Below are positions 14,201-29,200 of a DNA stretch of 64,000 nt, one piece after another. Position 1 is the stretch's first letter; each line of letters begins with the position of its first letter. The DNA comes from Liolophura sinensis (lineage: Eukaryota; Mollusca; Polyplacophora; Chitonida; Chitonidae). Where the stretch lies: the NCBI RefSeq assembly GCF_032854445.1, contig NC_088300.1:24039608-24103607 (forward strand), in the 5' to 3' direction. Under the pieces are notes generated by a model. That model saw only the letters and a program-made list of their open reading frames with translations, was not told where the DNA came from and searched no databases. The translations under genes were made by a program, and so were the position numbers.

Positions 14201-17200
14201 ATGGCGATCAGAATTATTGTGGGAGGAAAACTAGCCTGAGCCCGGAGGAACCCACGACCATCTGTAGGTTGGTGGAAGACCTTCCCAGCTATGGAGCATG
14301 AGTACCCTGTCAACTTTTAAATACTCACAAATCATAGAAGCATGTGAGGCCAGGTATATCAGCCTCAAAGTCCAGCTTATCCAGGTGCTTAGGTTTAGTA
14401 TATTCTCTCAGTAGAGCTGCCAAGTAACCATGGATACGACGGTCCAGAAACAGATCATTACCTGTACAAAGGGAGATGAATGCACTTGTAACTCTTTAGC
14501 AGTATAATTTACACCAAAATCTTAAAATATACTAAAATTGAAAAAAAAGAGCAAACAACAAATATGTGTAGCTAAAGTATTGACTTCAACAAGTTGACAT
14601 GCTGGCTTCCTCCCCGGCCGTATGTGGGAAGGTCTGGCAGCAACCTGCGGATGGTCATGGGTTTCATCCACCTGAAATAATCTTGAGTATGGCGTAAAAC
14701 ACCAATCAAATAAATAAATAAATAAACCAAGAAGTTGAAAAATAGGAATCTTTGGTGGTCGTTGCACCCCTGTGTCATGTACCAGTAAATTAAAGCCAAA
14801 ATATCTTCGTGAAGTGATGTCACAATACGAATCAAATTTAAATCCCACGCTAAATATGCAAGACTGATGTATGAATCTGACGGTTTTGAAACTTGAAGGG
14901 AAGTTCCACAAAGCAAACCTCCACAAAAAAAATCTGACAATATTTAGCTTGGTTCTTGTCCAAAAAGTAAAGAATGACAAACACACCGACAAACGAACAA
15001 ATCTTTTTTAGCAACATAACCCCATTGTTATGGAGAAGGCTTGTACTAAAATGTTTTTAGACAGAATCAGGACTGTAAACATTATTGCTGTAAGCATGTA
15101 TATGAAGATAATTGCAACCGTGCTGTATTTACTCAAATGGCCAAAACAAATGGCCAAAACAAATGGCCAAAAAATACACTTTTATTGGCGGTTAAGGTTG
15201 ATGTTTTGTGCTGAAACTTACATTTCCTACATATACCTTCCAAATAAACCTTAGATGACCTTGCTACTAAAGGTCAATATATTTCCGTGAATAAAGCAAA
15301 TTAATTTTAGATCAAATATTGTTTTAAGTCACCGATTTAACAGTAGAGAGGAAATAATAAAAAATAATGAAACTAAAGGAACTGATCTGCTTCACAGCAT
15401 TATGCCGCTGACGATGGTGGTACATGAAGAAATACATACAGATTTTATATCCAAACATTTTGATAGTAACATTCAAATAGCTACAAATTACTGTATTTCG
15501 TGTTAATAGCAGAATAAAAAGTACATGTCATTTATGATAGCCTTTTTCTTTTCACTTTGGCAAATATAACTAAAATCTACAAATTCTACAGTATGTCACA
15601 CAAGACTTTGGGCTGTGGTCATCTACAGCCTCACATCATTGTTCCAAGCAGTATCCTGAGAGGTTTGGTTTTCAATTTCCATGAGAATTGTCACTTCACA
15701 TAATCAACAGTATTTATGACCACTACCGTCATCATGCACATTGTCAACCTATAAACTTAGATGTGATTATGCGGAAATTCATATACTTTCTATCACGTCT
15801 ATTGGTTGACAAACAATTAAAACTACCTTTACACCACATTTTCCTCTACACTACGTGAGCATGTAGCTCCTGCCTAAAAAGAACAGGTACTTTGATACTT
15901 GAACTAATTAAGTCATGCTGATCTAGGGAGAACATAAATTCTAGTTTTATAGCTTATTAGTTCTTAGAACCTTCTTTATTTCAGATTCCACCACAACATG
16001 GCTACAGGTGCAATCCTGCTATACAATGCAAAAAGCAAAAAACAAAAACAAAGAAAAGTCCTTGTGCACTTGATTGTGACTGAGCTACACCAATTTTAAT
16101 ACAGGACTTCGTCTAACATTTATATCTACAATGAAGATATTTACACCTATGAAGACATCCAAACTCTCATCACGATGGATTTATGTAAATAAATTTAAAG
16201 TAAGCGAAGTGCTAAAACCAATCCCCAGATCAACTGGAATGATGGAAATGCCGTACTTAAATCTTTATATCGGCAGATAAAAGCAACATTCCTATTAGGC
16301 TTAAAAATGTGCCAAACTCTCAAACCACCAGGAAAATGCAATTTATGGCTAGCTACAAATGCAGCCAACAAAATCCACTTGCTTAACTTACGAGAATGTC
16401 TTTGCTAGGTTCTTGAGGGATTCCATTCTATTCTGTGATTGAATTAGCCTTTCTGGGTTGGGGAAAAGCTGGGGGCTGTCTAAAACAATCCATTGACCTC
16501 AAACCGTCCACACAGACCATGGATCAATTAAGTCAACAGACGCAAAACTGGTTCTACACAAGACCACCAAAGAATTTCCACAACTGCTTGACAAAGGTGG
16601 CCAAGGCCACTGACAATCTGGTTATTTACCGAGTTTGCACAAAAAGGGTCATTTTTTCCCTCCATGACCTACATGTAAAGATCAAGGATTTGTTCTTGTG
16701 CAAATACAAATCGCCTACTACACAACTGTCCAATATTCCTCATGAAAAACCTAAGTGGTTCAATACTCTTAGGTCATGTTGCCTTTATACACATTACAAA
16801 GAGTTCCCCACCCCCCCACAAAAGGGCAACTTTATCTGCGCTCTTTATATTTTGTAGAAGATGTTGAAGGTTCACTAGAAGAAGATGTTGAAGGTTCACT
16901 AGACACATGCTTTGCAACCATAGCTTTTAGAAAAACACATGTAAGAATGGAAATTATTTAAAACATGTTTAACTGACATTATTATCCTTATATGGAATTT
17001 CAGTGGTTACCAAATGGCTCAACAACATTATCATTATTTGGGATTTCAGCGCTTACCAAAAAGCTCAACCACATTATCTTGCAAATTATTCGGCAGTTAC
17101 CTAAAAGCTCAACCACACTGTCATTGTTTGAGACTTCAGCACTTACCAAAAAGCTCAACCACATTGGTATTATTTAGGATATAAGCAGTTACCTAAACGC

Positions 17201-20200
17201 TCAACCACATTATCATTATTTAGGATTTCAGCAGTTACCTAATATCTAAACCACGTTATTATTTGGTATTTCAGCAGTTACCTAATGTCTAAACCACATT
17301 ATCATTATTTGGGATTTCAGCAGTTACCTAAAGGCTCAACCACATTGCCATTATTTGGGATTTCAGCAGTTACCTAATGGCTCAACCACATTATCACTTA
17401 TGGGATTCGGCAGTTACCTAAAAGCTCAACCACATTACCATTATTTGGGATTTCTGCAGTTACCTAAAGGCTCAACCACATTATCATTATTTGGGATTTC
17501 AGCAGTTACCTAATGTCTAAACCACGTCATCATTATTTGGGATTTCAGCAGTTACTTAGTGTCTAAGCCAAGTTATTATTTTTGGGGATTTCAGCAGTTA
17601 CCTAATATCTAAACCACATTATCGTTATTTAGGATTTTAGCAGTTACCTAAAGGCTCAACCACATTGCCATTATTTGGGATTTCCGCAGTTACCTAAAGG
17701 CTCAACCACATTGCCATTATTTGGGATTTCTGCAGTTACCTAATGTCTAAACCACGTCATCATTATTTGGGATTTCAGCAGTTACCTAAAGGCTCAACCA
17801 CATTGCCATTATTTCGGCTTTCAGCAGTTACCTAAAGGCTCAACCACATTACCATTATTTGGGATTTCTGCAGTTACCTAATGTCTTAACCACGTTATCA
17901 TTATTTGAGATTTCAGCAGCTACCTAATGTCTAAACCACATCATCATTATTTGGTATTTCTGCAGTTACCTAAAGACTCAACCACATTGCCATTATTTGG
18001 GATTTCAGCAGTTACCTAATGTCTAAACCACGTTATCATTATTTGGGCTTTCAGCAGTTACCTAAAGGCTCAACCACATTACCATTATTTGGGATTTTTG
18101 CAGTTACCTAATGTCTAAACCACATTATCATTATTTGGGATTTCAGTAGCTACCTAGTGTCTAAACCACGTTATCATTATATGGGATTTCAGCAGTTACC
18201 TAATGTCTAAACCACATTATCATTATTTGGGATTTCAGCAGTTACCTAAAGGCTCAACCACATTACCATTATTTGGGATTTCTGCAGTTACCTAATGTCT
18301 TAACCACATTATCATTATTTGGGATTTCAGCAGTTACCTAGTGTCTGAGCTAAGTTATTATTTTTTGGGATTTCAGCAGTTACCTAAAGGCTCAACCACA
18401 TTGCCATTATTTGGGATTTCTGCAGCTACCTAATGTCTAAACCACATTATCATTATTTGGGATTTCAGCAGTTACCTAGTGTCTAAACCACGTTATCATT
18501 ATTTGGGATTTCAGCAGTTACCTAATATCTAAACCACGTTATTATTATTTGGGATTTCAGCAGTTACCTAAAGGCTCAATCACATTGCCATTATTTGAGA
18601 CTTCAGCAGTTACCTAATGTCTAAACCACATTATCATTATCTGGGATTTCAGCAGTTACCTAACATCTAAACCACGTCATCAGTATTTGGCATTTCAGCA
18701 GTTACCTAATGTCTAAACCACGTCATCATTATTTGGGATTTCAGCAGTTACCTAATGTCTAAACCACATTATCATTATCTGGGATTTCAGCAGTTAGCTA
18801 ACGTCTAAACCACGTCATCAGTATTTGGGATTTCAGCAGTTACCTAATGTCTAAACCATATTATCATTATTTGGGATTTCAGCAGTTACCTAATGTCTAA
18901 ACCACATTATCATTATCTGGGATTTCAGCAGTTAGCTAACGTCTAAACCATGTCATCTGTATTTGGGATTTCAGCAGTTACCTACAGGTTAAAGCACATT
19001 ATCACTATTTGGGATTCAGCAGTTACCTAAAAGCTCAACCACACTGTCATTATTTGAGACTTCAGCAGTTACCTAATGTCTAAACCACATTATCATTATC
19101 TGGGATTTCAGCAGTTACCTAAGGGTTCAACCCCATTGATCAAGTGTGAATACTACACAGACAAGCTGACGTATACTAGGTTTGGAGATTCAGCCTGTCA
19201 CATGCCAGAAGTGTTAATTGACTTATGACACTGATGTCTGAGTTAATCACCTTGCTCCAATGAGCGCAGTGTTTCGTGTTGTGTTGCACTCAGTCCTTTG
19301 TTAAATGAAAGGCCTGTTTCAAAGCACAGGATGTCAAAAATCTGCCCAACCAACCATCTCACTGATCAACAGGGCAACTTGCAGCAACATACAATGCAGG
19401 CGCTAACTGCAGCTAAAAAAGAATGTTTTTGAATCCATACATGTACATGTATATAGGTTCACACGTTGTTAATATGATAGTCATTGGTTTAGCTACTGTG
19501 CCTACTTACAGCAGGTGTATGTAGCCTTGCTGAGCTAAACTTCCAACATTATTCACAGTAAATGGTCATGTTAACAGCCACCATCAAAAGACACTTTAGT
19601 ATATTGAAATCAACATAAACCACACACACATGTGTGACATGTATTTTTATATACATATGCACTAGCCATTTTCTACACAGGGTTATGTAACCAAATGGCT
19701 TTTTTAACCAGCATGTGGCTGGAAGTTCAAATCCAGCTTTTGCTACTTCGCCTAACGTCATGTACATCAAGATATCTGGTAGGTACCAAACAAGGTGAAA
19801 TGCTTTCTCCCCGGCCTTACCTCATTTCTTCCTACCCTAATACCAGACTGCTATAATTAAAGACAAATATTCTCATTCACAGTGTAATACAAAAATCAGA
19901 GATACAGGGGCATGTAGAAAAGCATTTCAAGATGAATTCTAAGCTATGATAACATTTGAAATTTGACAAAAACACCTCTTAAAGTGCAGTTAACAAGACT
20001 TTTCATTAATGATAAGAAAAATATTTGCTTGTGAGATTACTTCTGTCAGTGATCATTCAGTATTTGGACATTCCTGAACAATAGTATTATCTTTCTCATG
20101 TGGAAAGACGGGTGAAATTCAAGATGGGTTCAGACAAGACATTGATTGAAATTCACACCTCAGTGGTCGCTAATGCCGGGAGGTTTTAAAAATTACTTTA

Positions 20201-23200
20201 TTGACTGGTCTGATGATGAGGTGAAGCTTCTCACCAAGCTCTCTAGCATATATGTTTAAGCCCTGTTTGCAAGTTCAAATCCAGCTTTTACTCATTCACC
20301 TTATACCAAGGGATTTGTCAGGTACCTGGTAAGGTGTGTTGTTTTGAATTCACTGCTCTGGTTTCCTTCCACCCATAAACATAACTGCTGTCATTAAAGT
20401 GAAATTTTTCTTTATTATGTTGTGAAACACAAATCAAATGAATAAAACAAATCTTTTAGACATAAAGTACAAGCAAAGAAGCATTTCAACATGAAGGCAT
20501 TAATTCTGATTTTAACATATCCTAATGATCAAACTTTGAAAAAAAAATGTTTTTTTTTAACGTAGCCAAAGCTTTTCATTATTCACACATAAAATATTTT
20601 GAACTGACAAGCTACTTGTGGGATTGTATTTGTCAGTGATTGATCAAGATTTGGATGTTCCTGGACAATGGTATTATCTGGCCGGTGTGCCCAGCCAGGT
20701 GAAATCCAATATAAGTTGAGCCGAGAGATTGATTGAAATTCACACCTCAGTGGTGGCTAACGTTGGAAGTTTTTGTAACTAACTTAATTGACTAGGTCTG
20801 AAGATGAAGCTTTCCATCAAGCTCTCCAGCAGATATCTAATGCTACAGCTGTGCCTGCTTCTTTTTCCTTCATCGATTAAGCTTGGGAGGTTTTATTCCT
20901 AAATGACTTTTATTGATTTCTAGTGAATCCAAAACTGGTTGTGCGATTAAACATTACACTTGTTTGTCTTCCACTTGTACTGCTGAGTGGAGACATGTAT
21001 CGGGTTATGAACAAAGGATAAAACAGCATAGGTCCCCATTAGATTTCCTTCATTCCCTTTATGCATGAAAATACACATTCTTTAATCTTATCCTGCTGAA
21101 CAAGTCTAAACACAGTTAAAGATCCGCACAGAAAATTATTCAAACATACCATCAAATCTAAACGCTCCACTGGATTTATCCATTTTAAGCCTAGTGTATC
21201 AAAAAGCTCTTGGACTGACCTGCAATTCTTCTATGGCTTGTATTAGAAAAGAGAACACTTTGTAGGATTTTCATTGTTCCCTTTCACAGTGTTTAAGATC
21301 AAAGATCATTCTACAGAACAATAAATAGGAGTCAGAGCAAAGATACACCAGTAGGCAAACATATACATATTTTTTTTATATACATCTATTTATTGAGCTC
21401 ACATATTGTACTCCTACCATCACATTGGTTAGAATTATAGCAAACATGATGAAAAAAATGATATGGATATATGGACATGCCAAGTCTGGGAAATTTTCTT
21501 CCTTTCACTGCTGTGCTACGCTGAAAGCTTTTGTCTGACATTGTGAACCATGCTGAGCCGTGAATAAACCACTTCTACTCAGTCCTCCACCTCACAATGC
21601 CACCAGCCCTCGTTATGATATAATCGTGTAGCCTCTCGTCAGAAATATTGTATAATAAAAATAATAACAATAAAAATAGCTACGGTAATGGAAACCTGTA
21701 TATCCTCATAAAGTTCATTCAATCCTTCACAAAGACTGATGGCTTCCTGTGTGAATACTGTGGTATCGGCATTAACCCAGTAATATTCCAGCAGTGTCTG
21801 AGTGTAGCACCAGCGCCCGTGCAATTGTCATGACATTTAATTAATAATTAATACCAGATTCATCGTGAATAAATACTCATATATAGCAGGCTGTGATGCT
21901 TTGGTGGACCCTGTGTGTGTTCCACTCTCCTTTCCTGAGTAGTCACGAGGACCTAACTAGAGAGACTGGCTGGGGTGTAAGTAATAGGGTAAAGTTATGT
22001 AACTGTTACATCTGCAGCAAGCCAAACTTCATCAACTGCCATTTTCAATTTTAGTCAGCTGCATTTGGCATCGTTTTAGTTTGGGAAGAGCAGCCAGCGC
22101 CACCTTAGCAACGGAGTCACATGATTCGAAAATGGTGGTTGTCGGGTGTGATGCTGTCAGAATGGGTGGTCAGTCACATCTGTGTTATTTTCGATGTGAT
22201 GGTCTTCATTATTCCTGCTTATCGAGGTGATATAAATTCAGAATTACAGTACTACCATCCAAGGTATACATACTCTGCACATCGCCTGCAAGCTATCCGT
22301 GGATGCCCTGTGGGAGATGCACGGATATCGTTCACATCATGTGCGGATGGTCTGTGAACTGAACACCCTACCCCTGCAGAGGCAATGGCTACCTCCCACA
22401 AATGACATCCACATCCTCTCCTGATAGTACTAACAGATTCACCTGGCCACCGACTCCTTCCTTCTGTGAGTGCCAACAACAACTGTCTTGCATCGGCTGT
22501 GAAAGGCCTACATGTACCACCAGTAGACCCAACAGTGTTCAACAAATTACAGTGTACTTTCTTGTCAAAGTAAAAATAAAGTATGTTATTGATTCATACA
22601 GCAACCGAAAGTGTTGTTTTATTGTGTAACATAATATAGTACATGATTGTTTCAGCTACATGTTTGTAATTAATGAACAAAACAACTCCAAATTTGGACT
22701 AAATTTTCTTGACCGCTCAACACATTTCTACATGCACAATGTAATTGAAGCTTGAGGTTGAAGAGTTGTTCAACAACATCCAGACAATGAAACTAGATAG
22801 AGGTAATCTGCTGGTAATTTCTCACATATCCTATTAGTAATAGCATGCACTTGGTCACTCTCTGCTTTGTGTAGTTTGACCAAAATGACAGTGATTGGTA
22901 GAGGTCTATTTTTAAAGTGTCAGTGAAAACAATGACGTGCATGGAGTGAGACTTTAACAGTGCTCATTGTAATATGAAGTATAGAGCTTATGGTGTAACA
23001 TACAGCGCGCTGGTTAACGGGAAATACAGTCCATGATTTAAATACTAAACCTGTACACATACCTTTACTGGAGCAATTAATGGGCTAAATTTTCATTACA
23101 CACACTGACATAGTCGTATGAAGCCACCATAATGCAAGTAGGCTCTACAGGTACATATACTTACTCTAGAAAATTAAGCTGCACAGGGGCACTATGAAGT

Positions 23201-26200
23201 ACAACAGTAGCTCCGATAGAGCTTCACCAAAAGCAAAAGGCGATCATTTTTTGTCATCTACAACTTTCATATTATTAGAAAACAACAATTGAACTCTGCT
23301 AACAAAAACTAATTACATAACAAACCCACAAAGAGGAACTTTAATGTCGCCATGTCGCATGACTGACAGAACCACATGGTTCACGTGACACAGAGTCAAC
23401 GAATGTGTACATGTGAAAACAACAACAACACAACGAGTGATTTACACAAAAACTTGATAGTACACAGGTGACTTAAGACGTTTAATCTGTGACATCAACT
23501 ACAAGCTAAATACTTTTGTTTCCCAGCAGTCACTATTCCCCCACCCCTCCATCCCCCCATCCCTATGTCTAGCTCAGGGGATAATCATGTCAAAGATCGG
23601 CCTACAACTGCCTTGTTACCGTGGGAGGTGTACCGATGCTCCCTAGATCGTGTAGAGAAGTCCTGCGAATGGTGTTCCAAAACTCCTACTGATGTAGCTT
23701 TCACCTCCAGCGGAGTCTCTGAGCATCCCCTGAGGGGGGTCCGCGGATAGCCTGCAGACGATCTATGTATACCTTGGATGTGGTAGAACTGTACCTTAGG
23801 ATCACAGTATACCTGTTTTTGTGGCAACTGGTCCAGGTTATGCAACGATTCAGAACAGTTAATATTTATTTATTTATTTGATTATTTGATTGGTGTTTTA
23901 CGCTGTACTCAAGAATATTTCACTTACACGACGGTGGTCAGCATTATGGTGGGTGGAAACCGGGCACAGCCCTGGGGAAACCCCCGACCATCCGCAGGCT
24001 GCTGACAGACCTTCCCTAAATGGTAACATGGCTAACCGATCTCAAAGCTAGCCTGAACCAACATATTCCTATTAGAGTAGATATAGGTAAATTGGCAATC
24101 TGATTACCATAACAGCTGTGAAAAGAACAGGTATGTCATTGTTCCTGAGACACAAAGTCATACCTACATGTATCTATGTAGCAATACATTTACCTTTTGT
24201 GGTCAAAAGTATGTCATGTCTATTTATATAATGGGTGTAAGAAAATGGGTCGTCTGGATACCATGGCAACCAAGGAAATAGAAAAATGTAAGGGGTGAAA
24301 CAATGTGCCTGTTGTATCTATGTAACCACATAAAATTTAAACTGAACAATGTACTGTATCTATTTATATACATATATAGTGGATATCAGGAAAATAGCAA
24401 AATGGCTGGTACGACAAAGGCAGGATTGAACAAATGTGGGGTGCAACATATCTCGAGTTGTACCCCTGGACTGAAAGACAGACAGACATGGTTGAATAGA
24501 CACAGGGAAACAAATTGCGATTGCAATACGTGCATATAATCCGTCTGAAGCTGGTCCAAAAAAAAAAAAAAAGAGAGACTCACCTGCTAGAAAGACACAC
24601 ATGACTCTGGTGACCCTGAGAGTGACTGGCACCTGAGCCAGGTGTGAAGGTCGCCAGCACTCCAGAAGGTAAATCCATGCCAGACAATTGGAGACCAAAT
24701 GTACCAGGGCAGGAGATGATGTGGAGTGATCACATCTGCAAATATACCGCAGTATTTATACAAACATTGATTACTGGAACTGCGCCTTTAATTGTTCCAG
24801 TATACTTGATTTATCAGTTGTTAATATCAGTTCTTGAAAGAGTTTAATGACAGAAATAAACGGTCCAAATGAGAGAAGTTGTCAACAAAGATCAAAGATG
24901 AACAGATTGTAAAACCCCAAAGCTGTTTGAGCAATGAAATGCCATTATTTATTTATTTATTTAATTGGTGTTTTACGTCGTACTCAAGAATATTTCACGG
25001 CGGCCAGCATTACAGCCAATATTATGAAGGGAGGAAACTGGGCAGAGGTTAGAGGTTACTTATAAAGTTATAAGGTTAGTTATAAATTGTGACAGCCCGG
25101 CAAACACAATATCTCCTGAGCTCTTTAGGTAATTTTCATCAAAGTTGTACCACATGTGCACCTATAAGTAGACACATAGAAGAAACCTATTATTTTTCAC
25201 TAAGCTTGAGTTACTTATCCATTGTTGTTAGGGCCGTGCCTTCATTATCTTGTAATCACACTATTTCAGTTTTGTACCTATGGAAAAGTGGTACCTTGCC
25301 AGGTGTTAGACAAACTGTGCCTTAAAGCCGCAGTTGAATCAGCAAGAGATCCCAACAGGTGAAGGGATAGAGGTTTTGAGTTCAAGCTGGGATTAACTTC
25401 TGAGTTGTCTTATAGAACAGCGTATAACTTCACAGAATTATCTGTTGCTATCAGGAGTCCTACTTTTCCATGCATGTGAAGAAGCGAACAGAAGGGCGAT
25501 TTGATCATAACCTAGTGCTATATTCATCAGGTCTCTCGGATATGACAATGGCTTTGTCCCTGTAGACATCGGCTCACTCCGGCAGGCGACAATAGTTCCC
25601 AAAGAAGTCTAGACATGTTCTGGCTTTCCGTGCACTACCCAAACTTTGTGAAGCCACTGTCCGGGCTAAAATAATAGCCAGTCTAATACCCTTGGCTCTG
25701 ACAGCGGAGTTTCATATCCCTTCATCTATTAATTCCGGGTTTAAAGATATTTGGAGAAATCTGTAGAGATGAATTTGAATAAGTCCATGCAATAACAAAC
25801 ATACATTTACACATGTACAGCTACGTGCAGCTCTTATGTAGTATTTTGATTATTTAGAAAATCAAATTCCTTTATGACAGAATAATTAGATGCTTACATT
25901 GCACATGGATCTAGATCCAAAGAGTTTAACATTTCAATTATGATAAATAAAATGACAAACAAGTGTTTCTACTCACACAGTCAATGATTGGTTGTAGAGA
26001 TTAACTAATGGAAAAAAACATCCAATCAGATGGCAGTAAGCACTCTCCTATAATTTGACGTGAAGAAAGTCTGAATTGCAAATGGTTGTCCTAGTAATCT
26101 GGCTCTGTAAATGAGAATGGCAAAAAAGAAAAAAACAGTCAATTATGTATGATTTCCATATACCAGTCACCATTATAATCTGGGTTAAGAACACTAAACG

Positions 26201-29200
26201 GAAGTTACCCTCATATATAATGAAATTAAATGCAAAGTCAAATTACTAAAAAAAATTTCTGCCTACACCATATAGAGATGAAACAAACATACAGGAATCT
26301 GACCTATCAAGAATGACAAATAAAAGAGAATTTCACTAAAAAAATGAAACAGTACAAAGTAAGTCTCAGAAATTTGGAAAGTGAATATAGGTACATTTAC
26401 ATGTTTGGGCAACCCTAATTAGACTTTTCCATTTCTGTAATCTCTGGTGTTTAAAACTGTGCTCAGGAAGTTTCTACTTAAGTGATGGTAGTCAATGTTG
26501 TGTTTAAAGAAACTACAGTGCCTGAGTAAGCCACTGTCTTCGTAAGTAAATGAGTCTTCCACATGTGACATACATATTTTAACTGCAGATGAAGGTGAAC
26601 ATGTACATCACAAATGTTGAAGGCAAGCGATCTCCATGAAAATTCATGTATGGCCACATGAACAACCAAACCGATGTGGTCAATTGCTTATTGCTGCAAT
26701 GGCCCCTAAGAGCAGATGAGACAGGGAAATCTTTTAAGAGGATTCTGACCCTGGGATTGAACTTTGGATGTCCAGGACCAGGTTGTTCAGAACTGTTTTT
26801 AAAACTTCATACTAAATTTCACTGAAAGCCAAGTCATCACTTTTGGCCCTTTGCGTAACAGTATATTAAACGTGAACTTAATCTGCTGCCGGTATACTTT
26901 AACTTTGGACAACTTTACTGACTGCTGAATTTGGCTATAATTCTGAATATAAAATATGACCTATTTCTAGTATTAGCTAACCTATTTCTTCAACCTTTTC
27001 GCATAAGAAAAAATAACTTTTAGTGCAACTTATGCACATTAACAATTACATTTTTGAGACAAAACTACACTGGTTGGATTGGCCAATTTCATGGCATCAC
27101 AAAAAGTACAATTTTATGTCAGCACAGAATAATGCATTCAGAATGTGCTTGAATAAATACCTTGTAAACAGGCAACAGGGTTGAAGAATTACAGTACTAC
27201 ACTTTATAGTACAACTGGCCCGGTGTGATTTCAGGACAACCATCTTTATAACTAAGCTACAAACCCACCCCAGTCACCTTAAAGAAACCAGGACCTTATT
27301 TTGCTCACCTGGAGGTGTGAACTGCCTGGGTCATGTGACCAAATGCTGTAAGGTAACTTGCTCTGATACTGGACAGGTGGGTAACAGCATCCCTCAATAG
27401 CTGCGACCGTGTAGCCTGGGACCTCTTCCTGTGTGGCTGACCTCAGATGTGTAGTTTCAGATGATAATGTCATCCTTTCTAAACCCTCTCTGGTCAACTC
27501 TTCTTCTTGACTTTCTCTAAAGAAACAGACATCAAATGTAAAAAGTATGAGCTTGACCATGTAGAACAGGCACTGTAAGGCATGTTATCATTGCAACATG
27601 AACGGTTTGTTTACATAATAATAACTGACGTCAAATTTTACATGAAACATTTTAATTTAAATTTTTAAAAGTTTCATGAGACTATGCACACAGCTTTTCC
27701 CACTAAGATATGCATGGCCTCTGTTGTAGCTCTATGAAAGGAAGGTATTTACAGATGAAATCTGCTTTTTTTGTTTTGAGAAATACTGTAAATGCCTTTT
27801 TATTCATGGGCATCAACTTTCCCGGATTTGGTAAGAAGACAAGTTCACGGGGAATCAACTTTCGGGGATCTAAACAGAATTTTTGGACGACTGAGAAACG
27901 AAAATCAAACTTAATACCAAAACGTCAAGTAATAACACAACTCAAACATTCAAGTAACAGTTGTTTTGTACTTGTTTGTACCTGTAAGATGTGACAGTTC
28001 TGTACAATACAGTAACTGGATCACACAAAGGCAGTTAATCCTCCTAAGCTTTTAATCTTCTGAAGACTGTTAATCTTTATAAGACGAAGCCCTTGCCTGC
28101 TGCGTGAGCAAATATTCGTGTCACTCACTCATGAAAGATTAAATGTGATATAAATAAATTCCACTGTTTAATTCTCATGCATCAACAGTGTGAGTGAAAC
28201 TTCGGGTGAACTGTGACAGATTTGAGTAAATTTCTCAGAAATCATCATTATGAAAAGGAAGTCTGAAGTGCGCAAACGGTCAAGCGTTGTATTGGGCGAG
28301 TCTGAAAAGTGATCTCACTGGAAGGCAAACTTCGCTTGCAATTTCCAAATGGTGTTTGGTCTCACCCTCATTCGACGTGCAACCTATTTTACACGGGTGT
28401 TAGCCTCCAAAAGACCAATTGCAATTGCCCTGGCCGCATTGCATAATCGAGGCATGGTATACCACAGTTACAAAACGTGCAACATTGATTGTCCAAGACT
28501 TGTGGACAGTAATGTGGGCGATTCAGGTCCGAGAACCTTTTATTGACTATCTGAGAGCTAATGCAGGTCATATTTAACCGCATGAATTTCTTGTGGTTTG
28601 TGTCATGTCATTAATGCCCACCCACAAGAATATTTCAGAACTGGCAGCAAGAATTCTCTGATGAAATAAAAATTTGGCAGTGAAAAATCTGGTTGACTCC
28701 TTTTATGAAATTTTCAAAATCGACTGATTTTCAGTTTGTGCATGCCCATTAGAATACAACTGCACCTGCAAGTAAATCCTTGATATACCACCTCCTCTGG
28801 ATTACTGGGATAGTGTATGTAGAATTCACTGCGATCGGGTGCATACCACAGGAGATATCAAACAATGGTTTGGGGGGAACTCACTTTTGTTGCACTGTAC
28901 ATAACAGTAACGCATGCTACCTTAATAAATTAGGCCTACTTACATGGGTTTTATATTCGATGGCATTTATTTTCGCGGAAATGAGTTTGCCACAATATCC
29001 GCAAATGTTAGTACCACGTGAATAAAAAGGCATTTACAATAGCTCCAGCACTTTACACATATTTCTACTTTAATAGCACTGCGGTACATTACTTTTCCTT
29101 AAGAATTTTGAATGGGCTTGAGATCATAGAGATAAATTTCTGTCACCTGACTCACCTGGCAGTTTGTGAAAATGCAACCAAAATGATTGATTTTCAAGGT

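Noticed and set aside
14522-14992. Open frames of 122-156 residues on the minus strand
   Set aside because: They cross a SINE and intron sequence; the only true coding part nearby is the RPAP1 exon at 14329-14461.
16435-16857. 140-residue open frame on the plus strand
   Set aside because: It lies inside an RPAP1 intron, with no recognisable motif, no splice partners and no second copy for comparison.
16990-19135. CRISPR-like look of the regular 47-bp array
   Set aside because: Units are contiguous tandem repeats without unique spacers, in an intron of an animal gene, with no cas genes.
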